The notes under the pieces were generated by a model that saw only the letters and a list, made by a program, of their open reading frames with translations, ran no database searches and had not been told where the DNA came from. 64,000 nt of DNA from Palaemon carinicauda (taxonomy: Eukaryota > Arthropoda > Malacostraca > Decapoda > Palaemonidae), in NCBI RefSeq assembly GCF_036898095.1, contig NC_090746.1, positions 111,793,990 to 111,857,989 on the forward strand, in the 5' to 3' direction. Below are positions 49,424-60,369 of this stretch, in pieces (within the stretch, counting starts at the first letter, position 1; each line of letters begins with the position of its first letter). The translations under genes and the position numbers were made by a program.

Positions 49424-51157
49424 ATGGGTCCTAAAAAGCTTAGTTTCGGTTCAGGAAGTAGTAGTAGTGGTGAGAAAAGGAGGAAGTCTATGCTTTCATT
49501 AGAATTAAAGCAAGAAATAATAGAAAAGCATGAGCGAGGTGTACGTGTTAGCGATCTGGCTAAACAATACGGCCGGAATATGTCTACGATTATAAAACAG
49601 AAGGCAGCCATTAAATCAGTGAAACCTTCGAAGGGGATCACGATTATTTCCAAACGTTGTAGCCCTACCCTTGAAGAGATGGAACGACTTTTGTTAATAT
49701 GGATCAAAGACTAGGAGATTGTTGGCGATACGATCACGGAAACTATCATTTGTGAGAAGGCCAGCTCTATCTACAGTGACTTGAAGGCGGCGCGCTCTCG
49801 GGGTGACGCGAGGGAGAGTTCAGCCGATCCTACGACAGAGGAATTCAAGGCGTCTCGAGGTTGGTTCGAGAAATTTAGGAAACGGACCGGGATTCATTCA
49901 GATGTCTGTCATGGAGAAGCTTAAGAGTTCGGACACCAAGGCTGCTAAAGACTTTGTTAAAAAGTTTGAAAGCATCGTGGCGGAGGAAGGTTACGTAGAG
50001 CAGTAGGTGTTCAACTGTGATGAAACCGGTCTGTTTTGGAAAAAGATGCCTAGTCGAACGTACATTACCGCCGAAGAGAAGAAAATGCCTGGACATAAGC
50101 CAATGAAGGATCGGTTGACTCTTGCGCTTCGTGCCAACACCAGCGGGGACTGCAAAATAAAGCCATTATTGGTTTACCATTCCGTAAACCCTAGGGCATT
50201 TAAAGCACATAGAATTAATAAAGACCTGCTACATGTTCTATGGCGTTCTAATTCTAAGGCTTGGGTTACTAGGCATATCTTTGTGGAATCGGTAAACGTA
50301 GTTTTCGGCCCTGCTGTCAAGAAGTATCTTCAGGAGAGGAATTTGCCTTTGAAGTGCTTGCTTTGTTTGGACAATGCACCCGCTCACCCCGCCCCGGACT
50401 CGAAGATATCATCGACGAATCCAAATTCATCAAGGTGTTGTATCTTCCACCGAATACCACCCCTATCCTCCAGCCTATGGACCAGCAAGTCATCTCTAAT
50501 TTTAAGAAGTTGTACACCAAGCACTTATTTAAGCAGTGCTTTAATGTTACGCAAAGCACTAACTTAACTTTGCGTGAATTTTGGAGGAGCCACTTTAATA
50601 TCGTGCACTGCTTAAAGATCATTGATCAGGCTTGGGAGGGAATAACTCGTCGGACCCTGAATTCCGCTTGGAAGAAGCTTTGGCCTGATGCTGTTGCTCC
50701 CAGAGATTTCGAAGGTTTTGGCCCCGAGAATGAACCTGTGGTTGCCGCCGAGGAAGACGTCAAAGAGATTGTATCCCTTGGCAAGTCCATGGGTCTGGAG
50801 GTGGATGAAGATAACATCACCGAACTCGTCGATGAGCATCATGAAGAGCTCATCACCGAGGAACTCAAGGAGCTGCAAGCCATGCAGCATTATGAGTTCC
50901 AAGCGCAGTTGAGCGAGTCAGAGGAGATCGAGGAGGTAGGCCAAATCTTAGGTACGGCGGAAATAAAACAGATGTTGGCATATCATCAACACGTGGATGA
51001 TTTCATCGACAAGCATCACCCACAGAAACTTCAGGTTTGCAGTGTTGTTGCGCAGTTCGATGATGTTTGCTTAACGCATTTCAGAAAAATCCTCAAAAGC
51101 CGTACCAAGCAACTTTCACTCGATAGTTTCTTTAAAAAAATCTTTAAAACGGTCTAG
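49424..51157 (+). pseudogene. Tigger-like transposase (CENP-B/jerky family), inactivated
   Basis: A nearly full-length transposase reading across three frame segments. The N-terminal helix-turn-helix (LELKQEIIEKHERGVRVSDL, about codons 26-45) is followed by the CENPB-type DNA-binding region with GWFEKFRKRTGIH (about 49860-49898). The DDE domain follows with FNCDETGLFWKKMP (about 50011), LLCLDNAPAHP (about 50358-50390) and LYLPPNTTPILQPMDQ (about 50437-50484), whose three Asp are the expected catalytic triad. Defects are a stop at 49712-49714, a frameshift near 49920, a stop at 50004-50006 and a frameshift near 50395. The C-terminal half (to the stop at 51157) is intact. All catalytic positions are present but the protein cannot be made as one chain. 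The gene shares its ATG context (ATCATGGGTCCTAAAAAG) with Tigger proteins starting MGPKK. Domesticated relatives (TIGD, jerky) exist, but the flanking inverted repeats show this is a transposon copy. Confidence 0.92.
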
Positions 51158-51425
51158 TGATCAAGATGAAAAGAAAGTGAAGCAAAGAAAAGGAAGACCG
51201 AATCGAGTGAAAGTGATGAAAATTAAAAATAAGAAAAGAAAAAATGTAAAAAAAAAATAAGCTAAGTTAAGTTAAAGTTCACGTAGTAGCGTAAGTTAGT
51301 GTAAGTTATCGTATACGTTATCGTACAAAGTTACCGTCCCTAACTCCTTGCTGATCTTCTGTCTCCTCCTGCCTAGCAGTCCCTACACCTGCGCTGGCCT
51401 GTCGCTAAGGTAAAGTGTTACATTA
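51158..51425. other. Tigger 3' untranslated region, left part
   Basis: A-rich sequence after the transposase stop, up to the DIRS-like insertion. No other feature is visible. Confidence 0.6.
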
Positions 51426-51464
51426 AAATGTTATTTTCATTAGTAAAATAAATTTTTGAATATA

Positions 51465-51622
51465 CTTACCCGATAATCATGTAGCTGTCAACTCTGTTGC
51501 CGACAGAAATCTACGGTCGGGATACGCCAGCGATCGCTATACAGGTGGGGGTGAACACAACAGCGCCATCTGTGGTCAGGTACTCCAGTACTTCTTGTCA
51601 ACACCACCTCAATTTTTTCCTC
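51465..51622 (+). repeat. DIRS-like element: terminal inverted repeat, 3' side
   Basis: Starts CTTACCCGATAATCATGTAG and is the reverse complement of 58192-58348 with essentially one length difference in a T run. The outer tip (51426-51464, AAATGTTATTTTCATTAGTA onward) is specific to this side. Confidence 0.92.
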
Positions 51623-51666
51623 GGTCCACTGGTTCTCTATGGGGAGGAAGGGTGGGTCAATTAAAT

Positions 51667-51757
51667 CATGATTATCAGGTAAGTATATTCAAAAATTTAT
51701 TTTACTAATGAAAATAACATTTTTCAATATTAATCTTACCCGATAATCATGTAGCTG
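51667..51757 (+). repeat. DIRS-like element: internal complementary region (ICR)
   Basis: Bases 51667-51722 are the reverse complement of the left terminus (51426-51481, one mismatch). Bases 51719-51757 are the reverse complement of the right terminus (58325-58364). Its complement is therefore the two ends joined. In the DIRS model this region templates circularisation of the cDNA. Confidence 0.9.
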
Positions 51758-52143
51758 ATTCACACCCAGGGTGGTGGGTGGAGACCAGCATACATGTTAA
51801 CAAAGAAGCTAAGTATCCCGTATTTTATTTTATTAGTTATTCAAAAATAACATAAAATAAATAAGTACCTGGTAAGGAAGACGACTTGAACCATTACTCT
51901 GCCTTTATTAAGTACGTCTTCCTTACTGAGCGTAGCGGTCCTCTTAGGATGCTGAACGACTCTTAGGTGCTGAAGTATAAAGGGCTGCAACCCATACTAA
52001 AGGACCTCATCACAACCTTTAACCTCGGCGCTTCTCAAGAAAGAATTGACCACCCGCCAAATCAACAAGGATGTGGAAGGCTTCTTAGCCGACCGTACAA
52101 CCCATAAAAAGTATTCAAGAGAAAGGTTAAAAGGGTTATGGGA
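51758..52143 (-). other. DIRS-like element: 3' non-coding region
   Basis: Lies between the recombinase stop and the ICR. No open frame or motif was found. Confidence 0.55.
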
Positions 52144-53300
52144 TTATGGGAATGTAGTGGCTGAGCCCCCGCCTACTACTGCATTCGTTGCTATGAATGG
52201 TCCCAGGGTGTAGCAGTTCTCGTAAAGAGACTGGACATCTTTGAGATAGAATGATGCGAACACTGACTTGCTTCTCCAATAGGTTGCATCCATAACACTC
52301 TGCAGAGAACGGTTCTGTTTGAAGGCCACTGAAGTAGCCACAGCTCTCACTTCATGTGTCCTTACCTTCAGCAAAGCAAGGTCTTCTTCCTTCAGATGAG
52401 AATGTGCTTCCCTAATCAGGAGCCTGAATAAGTAAGAAACTGAGTTCTTAGACCTTGGAAGAGAAGGCTTCTTGATATCACACCATAAGGCTTCTGATTG
52501 TCCTCGTAAAGGTTATGACCTTTTTAGATAGTACCTAAGAGCTCTAACTGGGCAAAGTACTCTCTCCAGTTCGTCCCCCACCAAGTTGGACAGGCTTGGG
52601 ATCTCGAACGACTTAGGCCAAGGACGTGAAGGAAGCTCGTTTAGCAAAAAACCGAGCTGCAAGGAACATGTAGCCATTTCAGATGTGAAAACTATGTTCC
52701 TGCTGAAGGCGTGGATCTCACTTACTCTTTTAGCTGTTGTCAAGCACACGAGGAAAAGAGTTTTTAATGTGAGGTCCTTAAAAGAGGCTGATTGGAGAGG
52801 TTCAAATCTTGATGACATAAGGAACCTTAGGACCACGTCTAGATTCCAGCCTGGAGTGGACAACCGACGTTCCTTTGAGGTCTCAAAAGACCTAAGGAGG
52901 TCCTGTAGATCTTTGTTGGTGGAAAGATCCAAGCCTCTGTGGCGGAAAACCGCTGCCAACATACTTCTGTAACCCTTAATCGTAGGAGCTGAAAGGGATC
53001 TTACGTTCCTTAGATGTAACAGGAAGTCAGCAATCTGGGTTACAGTGGTACTGGTTGAGGAAACTGCATTGGCCTTGTACCAGCTTCGGAAGACTTCCCC
53101 TTTAGACTGATAGACTCTGAGAGTGGATGTCCTCCTTGCTCTGGCAATCGCTCTGGCTGCCTCCTTCGAAAAGCCCCTAGCCCTTGAGAGTCTTTCGAAA
53201 GTCTGAAGGCAGTCAGACGAAGAGCGTGGAGGTTTGGGTGTACCTTCTTTACATGAGGTAGACGTAGAAGGTCCACTCCTAGAGGAAGAGTCCTGGGAAT
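52144..53300 (-). pseudogene. DIRS-like tyrosine recombinase (YR), one in-frame stop
   Basis: A site-specific recombinase that would integrate the circular cDNA. The N-terminal SAM-like core-binding domain spans about 53240-52960 (TFERLSRARGFSKEAARAIA, then TIKGYRSML). The catalytic domain has the first Arg in TAKRVSEIHAFS (about 52745-52710), the HxxR box as THEVRAVATS (about 52357-52328) and the nucleophile Tyr in FASFYLKDV (about 52247). All four signature positions are kept. A TAA at about 52513-52515, after YYLKRS, splits the frame, and the downstream part (52144-52510) continues in the same frame. The start is uncertain because the upstream part of the open frame (to 53517) is RNase H-ORF sequence fused by a frameshift near 53370. 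In DIRS elements the YR frame normally overlaps the end of the RT/RNase H frame, as here. Confidence 0.85.
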
Positions 53301-54476
53301 GTCGACCAGCCATTGCAGTACCTCTATGAACCATTCTCTCGCGGGCCAGAGCGGAGCCAACCAACGTCAGCTGTGTCCCTTTGCGAGAGGCGAACTTCTG
53401 AAGTACCCTGTTGACAATCTTGAACGGCGGGAATGCATACAGGTCGAGATGGGACCAATCCAGCAGAAAAGCATCCACGTGAACTGCTGCTGGGTCTGGA
53501 ATCGGAGAACAATACAACGGGAGCCTCTAGGTTATCGAGGTAGCGAACAGATCTATGGTTGGCTGACCCCACAGGGCCCAAAGTCTGCTGCAAACATTCT
53601 TGTGAAGGGTCCACTCTGTGGGGATGACCTGACCCTTCCGGCTAAGGCGATCTGCCATGACATTCATATCGCCCTGAATGAACCTCGTTACCAGCGTGAG
53701 CTTTCGATCTTTTGACCAGATGAGGAGGTCCCTTGCGATCTAGAACAACTTCCACGAATGAGTCCCTCCCTGCTTGGAGATGTAAGCCAAGGCTGTGGTG
53801 TTGTCAGAGTCCACCTCCACCACCTTGTTAAGCTGGAGGGACTTGAAGTTTATCAAGGCCAGATGAACCGCCAACAGCTCCTTGCAATAGATGTGAAGTG
53901 TCCTTAGCTCCTGATTCCATGTTCCCGAGCATTCCTGTCCGTCCAAAGTCGCACCCCAGCCCGTGTCTGATGCGTCAGAGAAGAGACGGCGGTCGGGTTT
54001 CTGAACAGCCAAAGGTAGACTTCCTTGAGAAGAAAGCTGTTCTTTCACCACGTGAGAGTAGACCTCCTCTCTTCGGAAACAGGAACTGAGACCGTCTCTA
54101 GCGTCATGTCCTTTATCCAGTGAGTCGCTAGATGATACTGAAGGGGGAGGAGGTGGCGTCTCCCTAACTCGATGAACAGGGCCAGCGATGAAAGTGTCCC
54201 TGTTAGACTCATTCACTACCTGACTGAGCATCGGTTCCTTCTCAGCATGCTCTGGATGCATTCTAGGGCTTAGTAGATTCTTGGGGCCGACGGAAAAGCC
54301 CGAAAAGCTCGACTCTGAAGATCCATACCCAGGTAGACAATGGTCTGGGATGGGACGAGCTGGGACTCCTCAAAATTGACCAGGAGGCCCAGTTCCTTGG
54401 TCAGATCCATAGTCCATCTGAGAATCTCCAGAAGGCGACGACTTGTGGGAGCTCTTAAAAGCTAGTCGTCTGACGG
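53100..54476 (-). pseudogene. RT C-terminus and RNase H of the DIRS-like element
   Basis: Begins at an Asp-Asp (codons 54465-54470) followed by a stop where Trp is expected (DD-W-LL in the family), then LLEILRWTMDLTKELGLLVN and VYLGMDL, the segment downstream of the YxDD box. RNase H follows: LFSDASDTGWGA (about 53975), KELLAVHLAL, DNTTALAYISKQGGT and GDMNVMADRLSR supply the D-E-D-D catalytic set. Then come WTLHKNV and AVHVDAFLLDWSHLDLYAFPP, the connection typical of DIRS proteins, and LWPAREWFIEVLQWLVD in the -1 frame (53040-53360). Stops at about 53740 and 53518 and several frameshifts make it non-functional. RT fingers and most of the palm are absent. Confidence 0.85.
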
Positions 54477-54499
54477 AGCCGGACACAAGATCATGGTAC

Positions 54500-56740
54500 T
54501 GCTGCACAGTCTGTAAACTGTCAACCATGGGGAAGCGAGGAAGTACAGCGACAACCCGAAGCTGTCTAGACTGTCTGGGTCGTACAGACAACTCCTTATC
54601 GGGTTGCTGAGGTTGCCGCACTGCGTCACAACAAGTCACTTCTGCTGGTTGTTGAACGTCTTCCCAGTGACACACTGACTCCGTAAACAAAAAAAAATCC
54701 TCTAACAAGGACTAAGCTTGGACTGCATGTCTTGCAACAAAGCTCAAGGTCTATGGGAACAGGTGTGGTAACAGACGGGGTTAGCGACTGAAGTGGAACC
54801 ATTACCCTCCCTGGAAGCATGTTATGCTTAAATAAAAGTCCATAGGAGGCTAAGCAGCTAAAGGCTCCTCTCCAAATGACAGAGTCCTCAAGGGAATATC
54901 AGAAGGAGGGAGAATAGCACTTTCTCATCTACAGGAACCATATCCGAGAAAAGCTAAGTTCTCTCAGTGAGGGTTTCACTGGTGCAAAAGCAGCAGACTA
55001 GAAGGCAACGTTATGAAACTGCTTGACAGTCTAGTGAGTTGGCAACAACCAAAGATGTGTGACTGAGGAGCATGCGGTAAGGTATGCAGAGCATGCTGTA
55101 TGCAGAGCATGCTGTATGTAGAGCATGCTGTAAGGTAAGCAGAGCATGTTGCATGGCGTGCGGCTTATGCTGCATGGGAAGAGGCTCATGCTGCATGGGA
55201 TGAGGCTCATGCTGCATGGTATGAGGCTCATGCTGCATGGGATGAGGCTCATGCTGCAAGGGATGAGGCTCATGCCGCATGCGTTGAGGAGGATGCCGCA
55301 TAGTATGAGGCTCCTGCCTCATGGGTTGAGGCGGTTGCCGCATAGCATGAGGCTCCTGCCTCATGGTTTGAGGAGGATGCCGCATAGCATGAGGCTCCTC
55401 ATAGCATGAGACTCCTGCCTCATGGGTTGAGGAGGATGCCGCATAGCATGAGGCTCCTGCCTCATGGGTTGAGGAGGATGCCGCAAGGCATGAGGCTCCT
55501 GCCTCATGGGTAGAGGAGGTTGCCGCATAGCATGAGGCTCCTGCCGCATAGCATGAGGCTCCTGCCTCATGGGTTGAGGAGGATGCCGCATAGCATGAGG
55601 CTCCTCATAGCATGAGGTCCCTGCCTCATGGGTTGAGGAGGATGCTGCATAGCATGAGGCTCCTCATAGCATGAGGCTCCTGCCTCATGGGTTGAGGAGG
55701 ATGCCGCATAGCCTGAGGCTGCTGCCTCAAGGATGGTGGAGGTTGCTGCAACGCATGAGGCTGCTGCCTCAAGGATGGAGGAGGTTGCCGCAACGCATGA
55801 GGCTCCTGCCTCAAGGGAAGAGGAGGTGAGTTGAGGCTCTTGCCTCAAGAGTTGAGGTTCTTGCCTCAAGAGTTGAGGCTCTTGCCTCAAGAGTTGAGGT
55901 TCTTGCCTCAAGAGTTGAGGTTCTTGCCTCAAGAGTTGAGGCTCTTGCCTCAAGAGTTGAGGTTCTCGCCTCAAGAGTTGAGGCTCTTGCCTCAAGAGTT
56001 GAGGCTCTTGCCTCAAGAGTTGAGGCTCCTGCCTCAAGGGTTGAGGAGGTTGCCGCAACGCATGAGGCTCCTGCCTCAAGGGAAGAGGAGGTGAGTTGAG
56101 GCTCTTGCCTCAAGAGTTGAGGCTCTTGCCTCAAGAGTTGAGGCTCTTGCCTCAAGAGGTGAGGTACTTGCCTCAAGAGTTGAGGTTCTTGCCTCAAGAG
56201 TTGAGGCTCTTGCCTCAAGAGTTGAGGCTCCTGCCTCAAGGGTTGAGGAGGTTGCCGCATAGCAAGAGGCTCCTGCCTCAAGTTAAGTGGAGGTTGCTGC
56301 ATAGCGCTGGTACCTGGCAACTCCCAATGCGGCAGCTCACGCATGGAGGCAGGAGGAGCCTCAACATCATACGTCTGGCAGGGTGGACTGCGCAGAGGTG
56401 GAGGAGCGCTCGCAGGAGGAGGTGTGTTAACCTTCTCTGCCTGAAACTCCTGCATCAAAACCGCAAGCTGAGACTGCATTGTCTGCAGCATAGACCACTA
56501 GAGTCTAAGAAAGACAACAACAAACGGAGCTACTGTCCGTTGAGACTGAGGGTCTAAAACAGCTGGTGCGGCAACAGACGGAGTTACTGCCTGTTGCGGT
56601 ACCACCTTGCCTCTCTGGGAGGTGTGCAGTTGTCGTACTGCAGCAAGTCCGAACTGACCCAGCGCTAATGGCTCCACCTAGGAGTTGGACTTGCGCGGAA
56701 GGGACCGACTTGCACTTAAAAGCTGCAAGATTTGGTCCAT
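54500..56740 (-). pseudogene. Gag-like ORF1 of the DIRS-like element, with 7-residue repeats
   Basis: An ATG at 56738-56740 opens a frame starting MDQILQLLSASRSLPRK, continuing with two in-frame stops to AVLDPQSQRTVAPF and MLQTMQSQLAVLMQEFQAEK (56491 downward), a possible short coiled coil. A Pro-rich linker and then a long run of seven-residue repeats (LRQEPQL, MRQEPHA and MRHPPQP types) follow, encoded by 21-bp DNA repeats. The distal part (PLQSLTPSVTTPVPIDLELC, about 54800-54740) resembles the earlier TPSVAAPAVLDPQ segment. By position this is the ORF1/Gag-like protein of DIRS elements, but I see no conserved Gag domain. Indels in the repeats shift the frame several times. Confidence 0.5.
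55070..56290. repeat. 21-bp coding minisatellite, about 55 units, self-complementary
   Basis: The basic unit CCTCAAGAGTTGAGGCTCTTG is most regular at 55826-56040 and 56091-56240. The part from 55150 to 55800 uses diverged units such as CATGCTGCATGGGATGAGGCT and 42-bp dimers. Each regular unit contains the inverted repeats CTCTTG-CCT-CAAGAG and TTGAGGC-TCTT-GCCTCAA, so hairpins can form on either strand, and open frames appear on both strands for that reason. Confidence 0.88.
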
Positions 56741-58191
56741 GGTTTCTGCGAGAAACCTCTTCCGCAGACGAGGAATAAATGGGCTCTCTCGTCTTTGTGT
56801 GGGTGGGGTGATCACGTCGGCTACGTGAGTTGGTTACACCCGAAACCACGGAGGGAAACGTCTGTTCGTCGATCAAGGCCTGATGAACCCATAAGTCCTT
56901 CGACGTTACTTCTCCCCTGGCTTGGGAGCTTGTAAGAGGTCCCAGACTAGGCGAACAACTGGCACGAACAGACGAACCCTCGAACGCAACACTGTAACAC
57001 TTTGCGCTTATCACTTTATCACTTTTGATTTTCTGTTTGCACTTATTTCACTGAACTCGAAACTTTAAGTGGTTTGTACCTGAAACACGCAATTCTATCC
57101 TTCATTAAAAGTTAGTAATTGCGAAAACAGTATTACAATGTAACAGAAAAACATAATGAAAGATAAATAATTCAGTGGCTGGAAAAGAGACTAAACTAGA
57201 TCAAATAAACTACGTTTAAAATCTCTCACCGCATAAAGCCTGGGAACAAGAATAAAACTCTAGAAACGTTTACCTTCTTCCCCTAAAGAGACTAGGGAGA
57301 AGAGCAAAAACGATAACAACGTTACCCGCTTGAACGAAACGTTTATCCTCCTCTCTCTCCCTCCGTCTCTATCTCTCTCTCTCTCTCTCTTGACTTAGAA
57401 CCTGAGAGATGAGCCCAATTATATATATCGTTAAAACATATTATTGTTAAAGGAAAAAAACTGAAAGATTTCCCAAATAAAAAGTTCCTTTATTAGAATT
57501 AAAACCATTTAAGCTAAGAAAGAATGAACAAAACACTAGAATCGGTTTACTCTTACTGCAACGTGACACCGTGAATACTCTCTCTCTATCGTAACGATAG
57601 AGCGCAAGTTGAACGTTCTGAACGTCAACAACTGCAGAGACAAAACAAAACGTTAGTTCAACTTTGAAAACAGTACGAGACTATCAAAGAAATTCTTTCA
57701 AAAACATTAAAATAGCATAATATGTTAACAGGTAAAAACGAAATGACGGGCTCAATGTTAATTAACTTCGGTTCCAAGAAAAGACCGCCTACTATTAGGA
57801 AAGGTCGAATATAAACAAATATAAAAATTAATTTTAATAAGTTTATAATAAAAGGAAGTTAATCGAAGAGGCCTATAAAAGGCGGAGAGATATAAAATAA
57901 ATCTATAACTTTTGTTAAGCAAAATTAAGAAAGAGAGTCTATACTCTCTTCGACACCAACACTTCCGTCTAAGGGAAGGGTCGGCCATTAAAAGTGAAAG
58001 AGAGTTCATACTCTCTTCGTCACCAAAATTAAATCAAAAATTAAATCAAATTAATTCCAAAAACTTGCTAAGCTAATGATAAAGCTTCCTGAATAGCGAA
58101 GGCTAAACTCTAGAGCAAATACATCACCAAATCGTGAGCAATAACTCCAGAATCAACAGCGTATCCATGTAGGTCTAGCCGGAGGCACGAC
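56741..58191 (-). other. DIRS-like element: 5' non-coding region
   Basis: Lies between the right terminal repeat and the Gag-like ATG. It is AT-rich, with a CT-rich tract at about 57350-57390. The open frames here have no recognised motif. Confidence 0.55.
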
Positions 58192-58364
58192 AGAGGAAAA
58201 ATTGAGGTGGTGTTGACAAGAAGTACTGGAGTACCTGACCACAGATGGCGCTGTTGTGTTCACCCCCACCTGTATAGCGATCGCTGGCGTATCCCGACCG
58301 TAGATTTCTGTCGGCAACAGAGTTGACAGCTACATGATTATCGGGTAAGATTAATATTGAAAAA
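58192..58364 (-). repeat. DIRS-like element: terminal inverted repeat, 5' side, with tip
   Basis: Reverse complement of 51465-51622. The outer tip GATTAATATTGAAAAA (58349-58364) differs from the other side and matches the second half of the ICR. Confidence 0.92.
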
Positions 58365-59099
58365 CTGCTTTTTTATTTATTATTTCATTATTATTATTCT
58401 TTTTTTTGGTTTGTATGTATTTATTATATTGTATTAATGTAATGTGTAATTATGTGTAGCCATTTATTAAGGATTTATTATGGGTTTTTAGGCTGAGGAA
58501 CGAATTAAATAAATTACCATGTATTCTTATGGGAATATTTGCTCCAACATACGATCGTTTTAACATACGAAGCAGTTTCTGGAACGAATTAAGATCGTAT
58601 GCAGAGGTATCACTGTATTTCTGTTAAAGAAAGTATATATGTACAGTAACATACTATGCAAGAGACAACACATAAGAAGTTGCATCATGCTTCACAAACG
58701 CATAGCGGCGTAGGCTACCAGTTGTCTCAACAAAAACATCGAACACTTACAATAAGTACAGTTAATCTGTACTGTACTAATATTACTGTACATATATTAC
58801 AGTAATATACACTACACTATCAGTGAGTATTAGCTTACAGTATAGTATTACTAGATAAGAACACCTTTTACCATACAGAACAGTTAGGGGATGATAACGA
58901 TTCAAAGAAACTTTACAGTAGCACAATACTGTACTGTAACCTGTGTCCAGTAAGTAGTGTACATGAGTGCAAATATACTGTATACCATACATATGATTAT
59001 AAACTGTTGTACAAACCAAATTAAAACAATATTAGGCAGTATTTATTACGTTAATCATCAGCTCGGGCACCCACTCGTGGCAAGGAGCAGTGACTTTTT

Positions 59100-59595
59100 A
59101 GCTTAGGAGTTAACCCACCCTAGTGAAGCATTTATTCGCAAAAATTCCCTTTTTGCACCTGTGTCTGTAACCTAACTAACGCGAAGAGGGAGGCCTGACT
59201 GTAGTTAACCCTCGCTAAATTCTAATAGCTCATCCTCTCAGCAAAGTTTGTATTCCAGTTACGGAAAAATTATAATATATGGAGTAAATCACTAATGGTG
59301 GATAAGCAAATTAACTTACAGCATAATAATGTAGATCTTGTGGATAATTCCAATCTTGCATTGGCAATGATTTCCAGGTGGAAATAAACATTCTCATTTT
59401 CTATTCCATGTTACAATACGGTACTGTAGATTAATCACTGATAACCTGAAATGAAGTCAAGATTTAATACAGATACATTTTTGTAACTATCAAACCACAT
59501 TATATTTACATTAGTGAAATGCTCACAGAATTATTCTAATCATTATTTTTACTATAATTATCATCATTCAATAATGTAACCTGATAACTTAGATT
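59100..59595 (+). repeat. 1.03-kb tandem unit, copy 4 (partial)
   Basis: Colinear with copy 1 through AATAATGTAACCTGATAACT, then similarity stops. It has no MITE at the TTAA site (reads AAATTCTAATAGC), so it is a second empty-site reference. Confidence 0.85.
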
Positions 59596-60369
59596 TCTTT
59601 CTGGTCACTGTGATCCTTTCCTAAAGGAAACACCATGCAATATTGATTGATTTGAAGTTCTCTGGCATCCTGACATCGAAGGTCATTGACGCCGATGCAA
59701 TATTGAAACAGCTTATTTAGTAGTAACTTAAAACAGTGAAAAGACAGAACGCAGTAAAGCTGGAGGGCAAAGCAACACAAAAATAAAGTGACATCTACAA
59801 TACATCCCTTCTAGACATTTGTACAGTAAGCATATTTGCAACATGTCTTGGAAAGAATTGCACATTTAATCCATTTAAAAATAATGCTTTCGTCATAATC
59901 TTAACAGAGTTTGAGCCACGAAAAAAGTAAGAATCTGTGAAATGTTTTATGGAACCGACACTTTTTTAGGACGTAGCAAACCACCACCTCTACTTTTTGC
60001 CTCTTATGTTCCACTAAATTTCCTTTCTTACCATTCCACACTCCTCCCATTCCTTCCTGTTCTAAATTCTGTCACACGTTCATACATTTTTCAACTCAAT
60101 AATGAAAGCAATTAAAGAAATGACAATGAACTCTATGTTCAGAAACATGAGGTAATTGAGCCGTTACCTGGATGTGAGAGCAGTGAAAGGGCTAAATGGT
60201 TTAAAGCAATATATGTATAGCTGTTAATTACTCAATTTCATTAGATGAAATTACTGTATGTCCCAAAACAAAAAGGCTTCAACATCTTGGAGTATCCTTA
60301 CAACAGAAACTACAGGGCCATTCAGTAGCGAGCATGGCGTAGTCGTCGTCTTTTTTTTTTTCTCAACTC
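59596..60369. other. No feature recognised
   Basis: AT-rich sequence without coding, RNA or transposon signal; a short T run lies at about 60351-60361. Confidence 0.4.

Larger units (their letters stand above)
51426..58362 (-). mobile_element. DIRS-like tyrosine-recombinase retrotransposon, internally deleted
   Basis: A 6.9-kb element inside Tigger. It has inverted terminal repeats of ~157 bp, virtually identical (51465-51622 and 58192-58348), with unlike outer tips (51426-51464 and 58349-58364). Next to the left repeat is an internal complementary region (51667-51757). Coding is on the - strand in the order Gag-like, RT remnant, RNase H, tyrosine recombinase, which is the DIRS1 order. No target duplication is seen; both junctions share only A residues (AAA), in keeping with recombinase-mediated integration. 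RT upstream of the catalytic DD is missing, so it is non-autonomous. DIRS1-like elements are known to be widespread in decapod crustaceans. Confidence 0.88.
49096..58615 (+). mobile_element. Tigger-type (pogo, Tc1/mariner superfamily) DNA transposon, interrupted by a DIRS-like element
   Basis: The left end is CAGTGGAACCTTTACATAAG and the right end inverted is CAGTGATACCTCTGCATACG. Both are flanked by TA (49094-49095, 58616-58617), the Tc1/mariner target duplication. The termini match the Tigger consensus as I know it. Without the nested 51426-58362 insert the element is about 2.6 kb, the normal Tigger size. The 5' part carries the transposase, and the AT-rich 3' part resumes at 58363. Confidence 0.88.
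48248..59099 (+). repeat. 1.03-kb tandem unit, copy 3 (split by a TTAA MITE and the Tigger/DIRS nest)
   Basis: After removal of the MITE (with TTAA) and the Tigger block (with TA), about 1,035 bp remains, colinear with copy 1. The Tigger insertion sits at the TATTTCTGTT site, which copy 1 has intact near 42891. Confidence 0.85.

Noticed and set aside
52513..53517. 334-codon open frame on the - strand as a single gene
   Set aside because: Its first part belongs to the RNase H ORF, a middle part is out of frame, and the rest is the recombinase; a small indel near 53370 fused them, and the recombinase continues past its stop to 52144.
55146..56557. + strand open frames rich in Leu-Pro-Gln-Glu-Leu-Arg
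   Set aside because: They arise from the self-complementary 21-bp repeats; the - strand carries the Gag-like start and flanking coding sequence.
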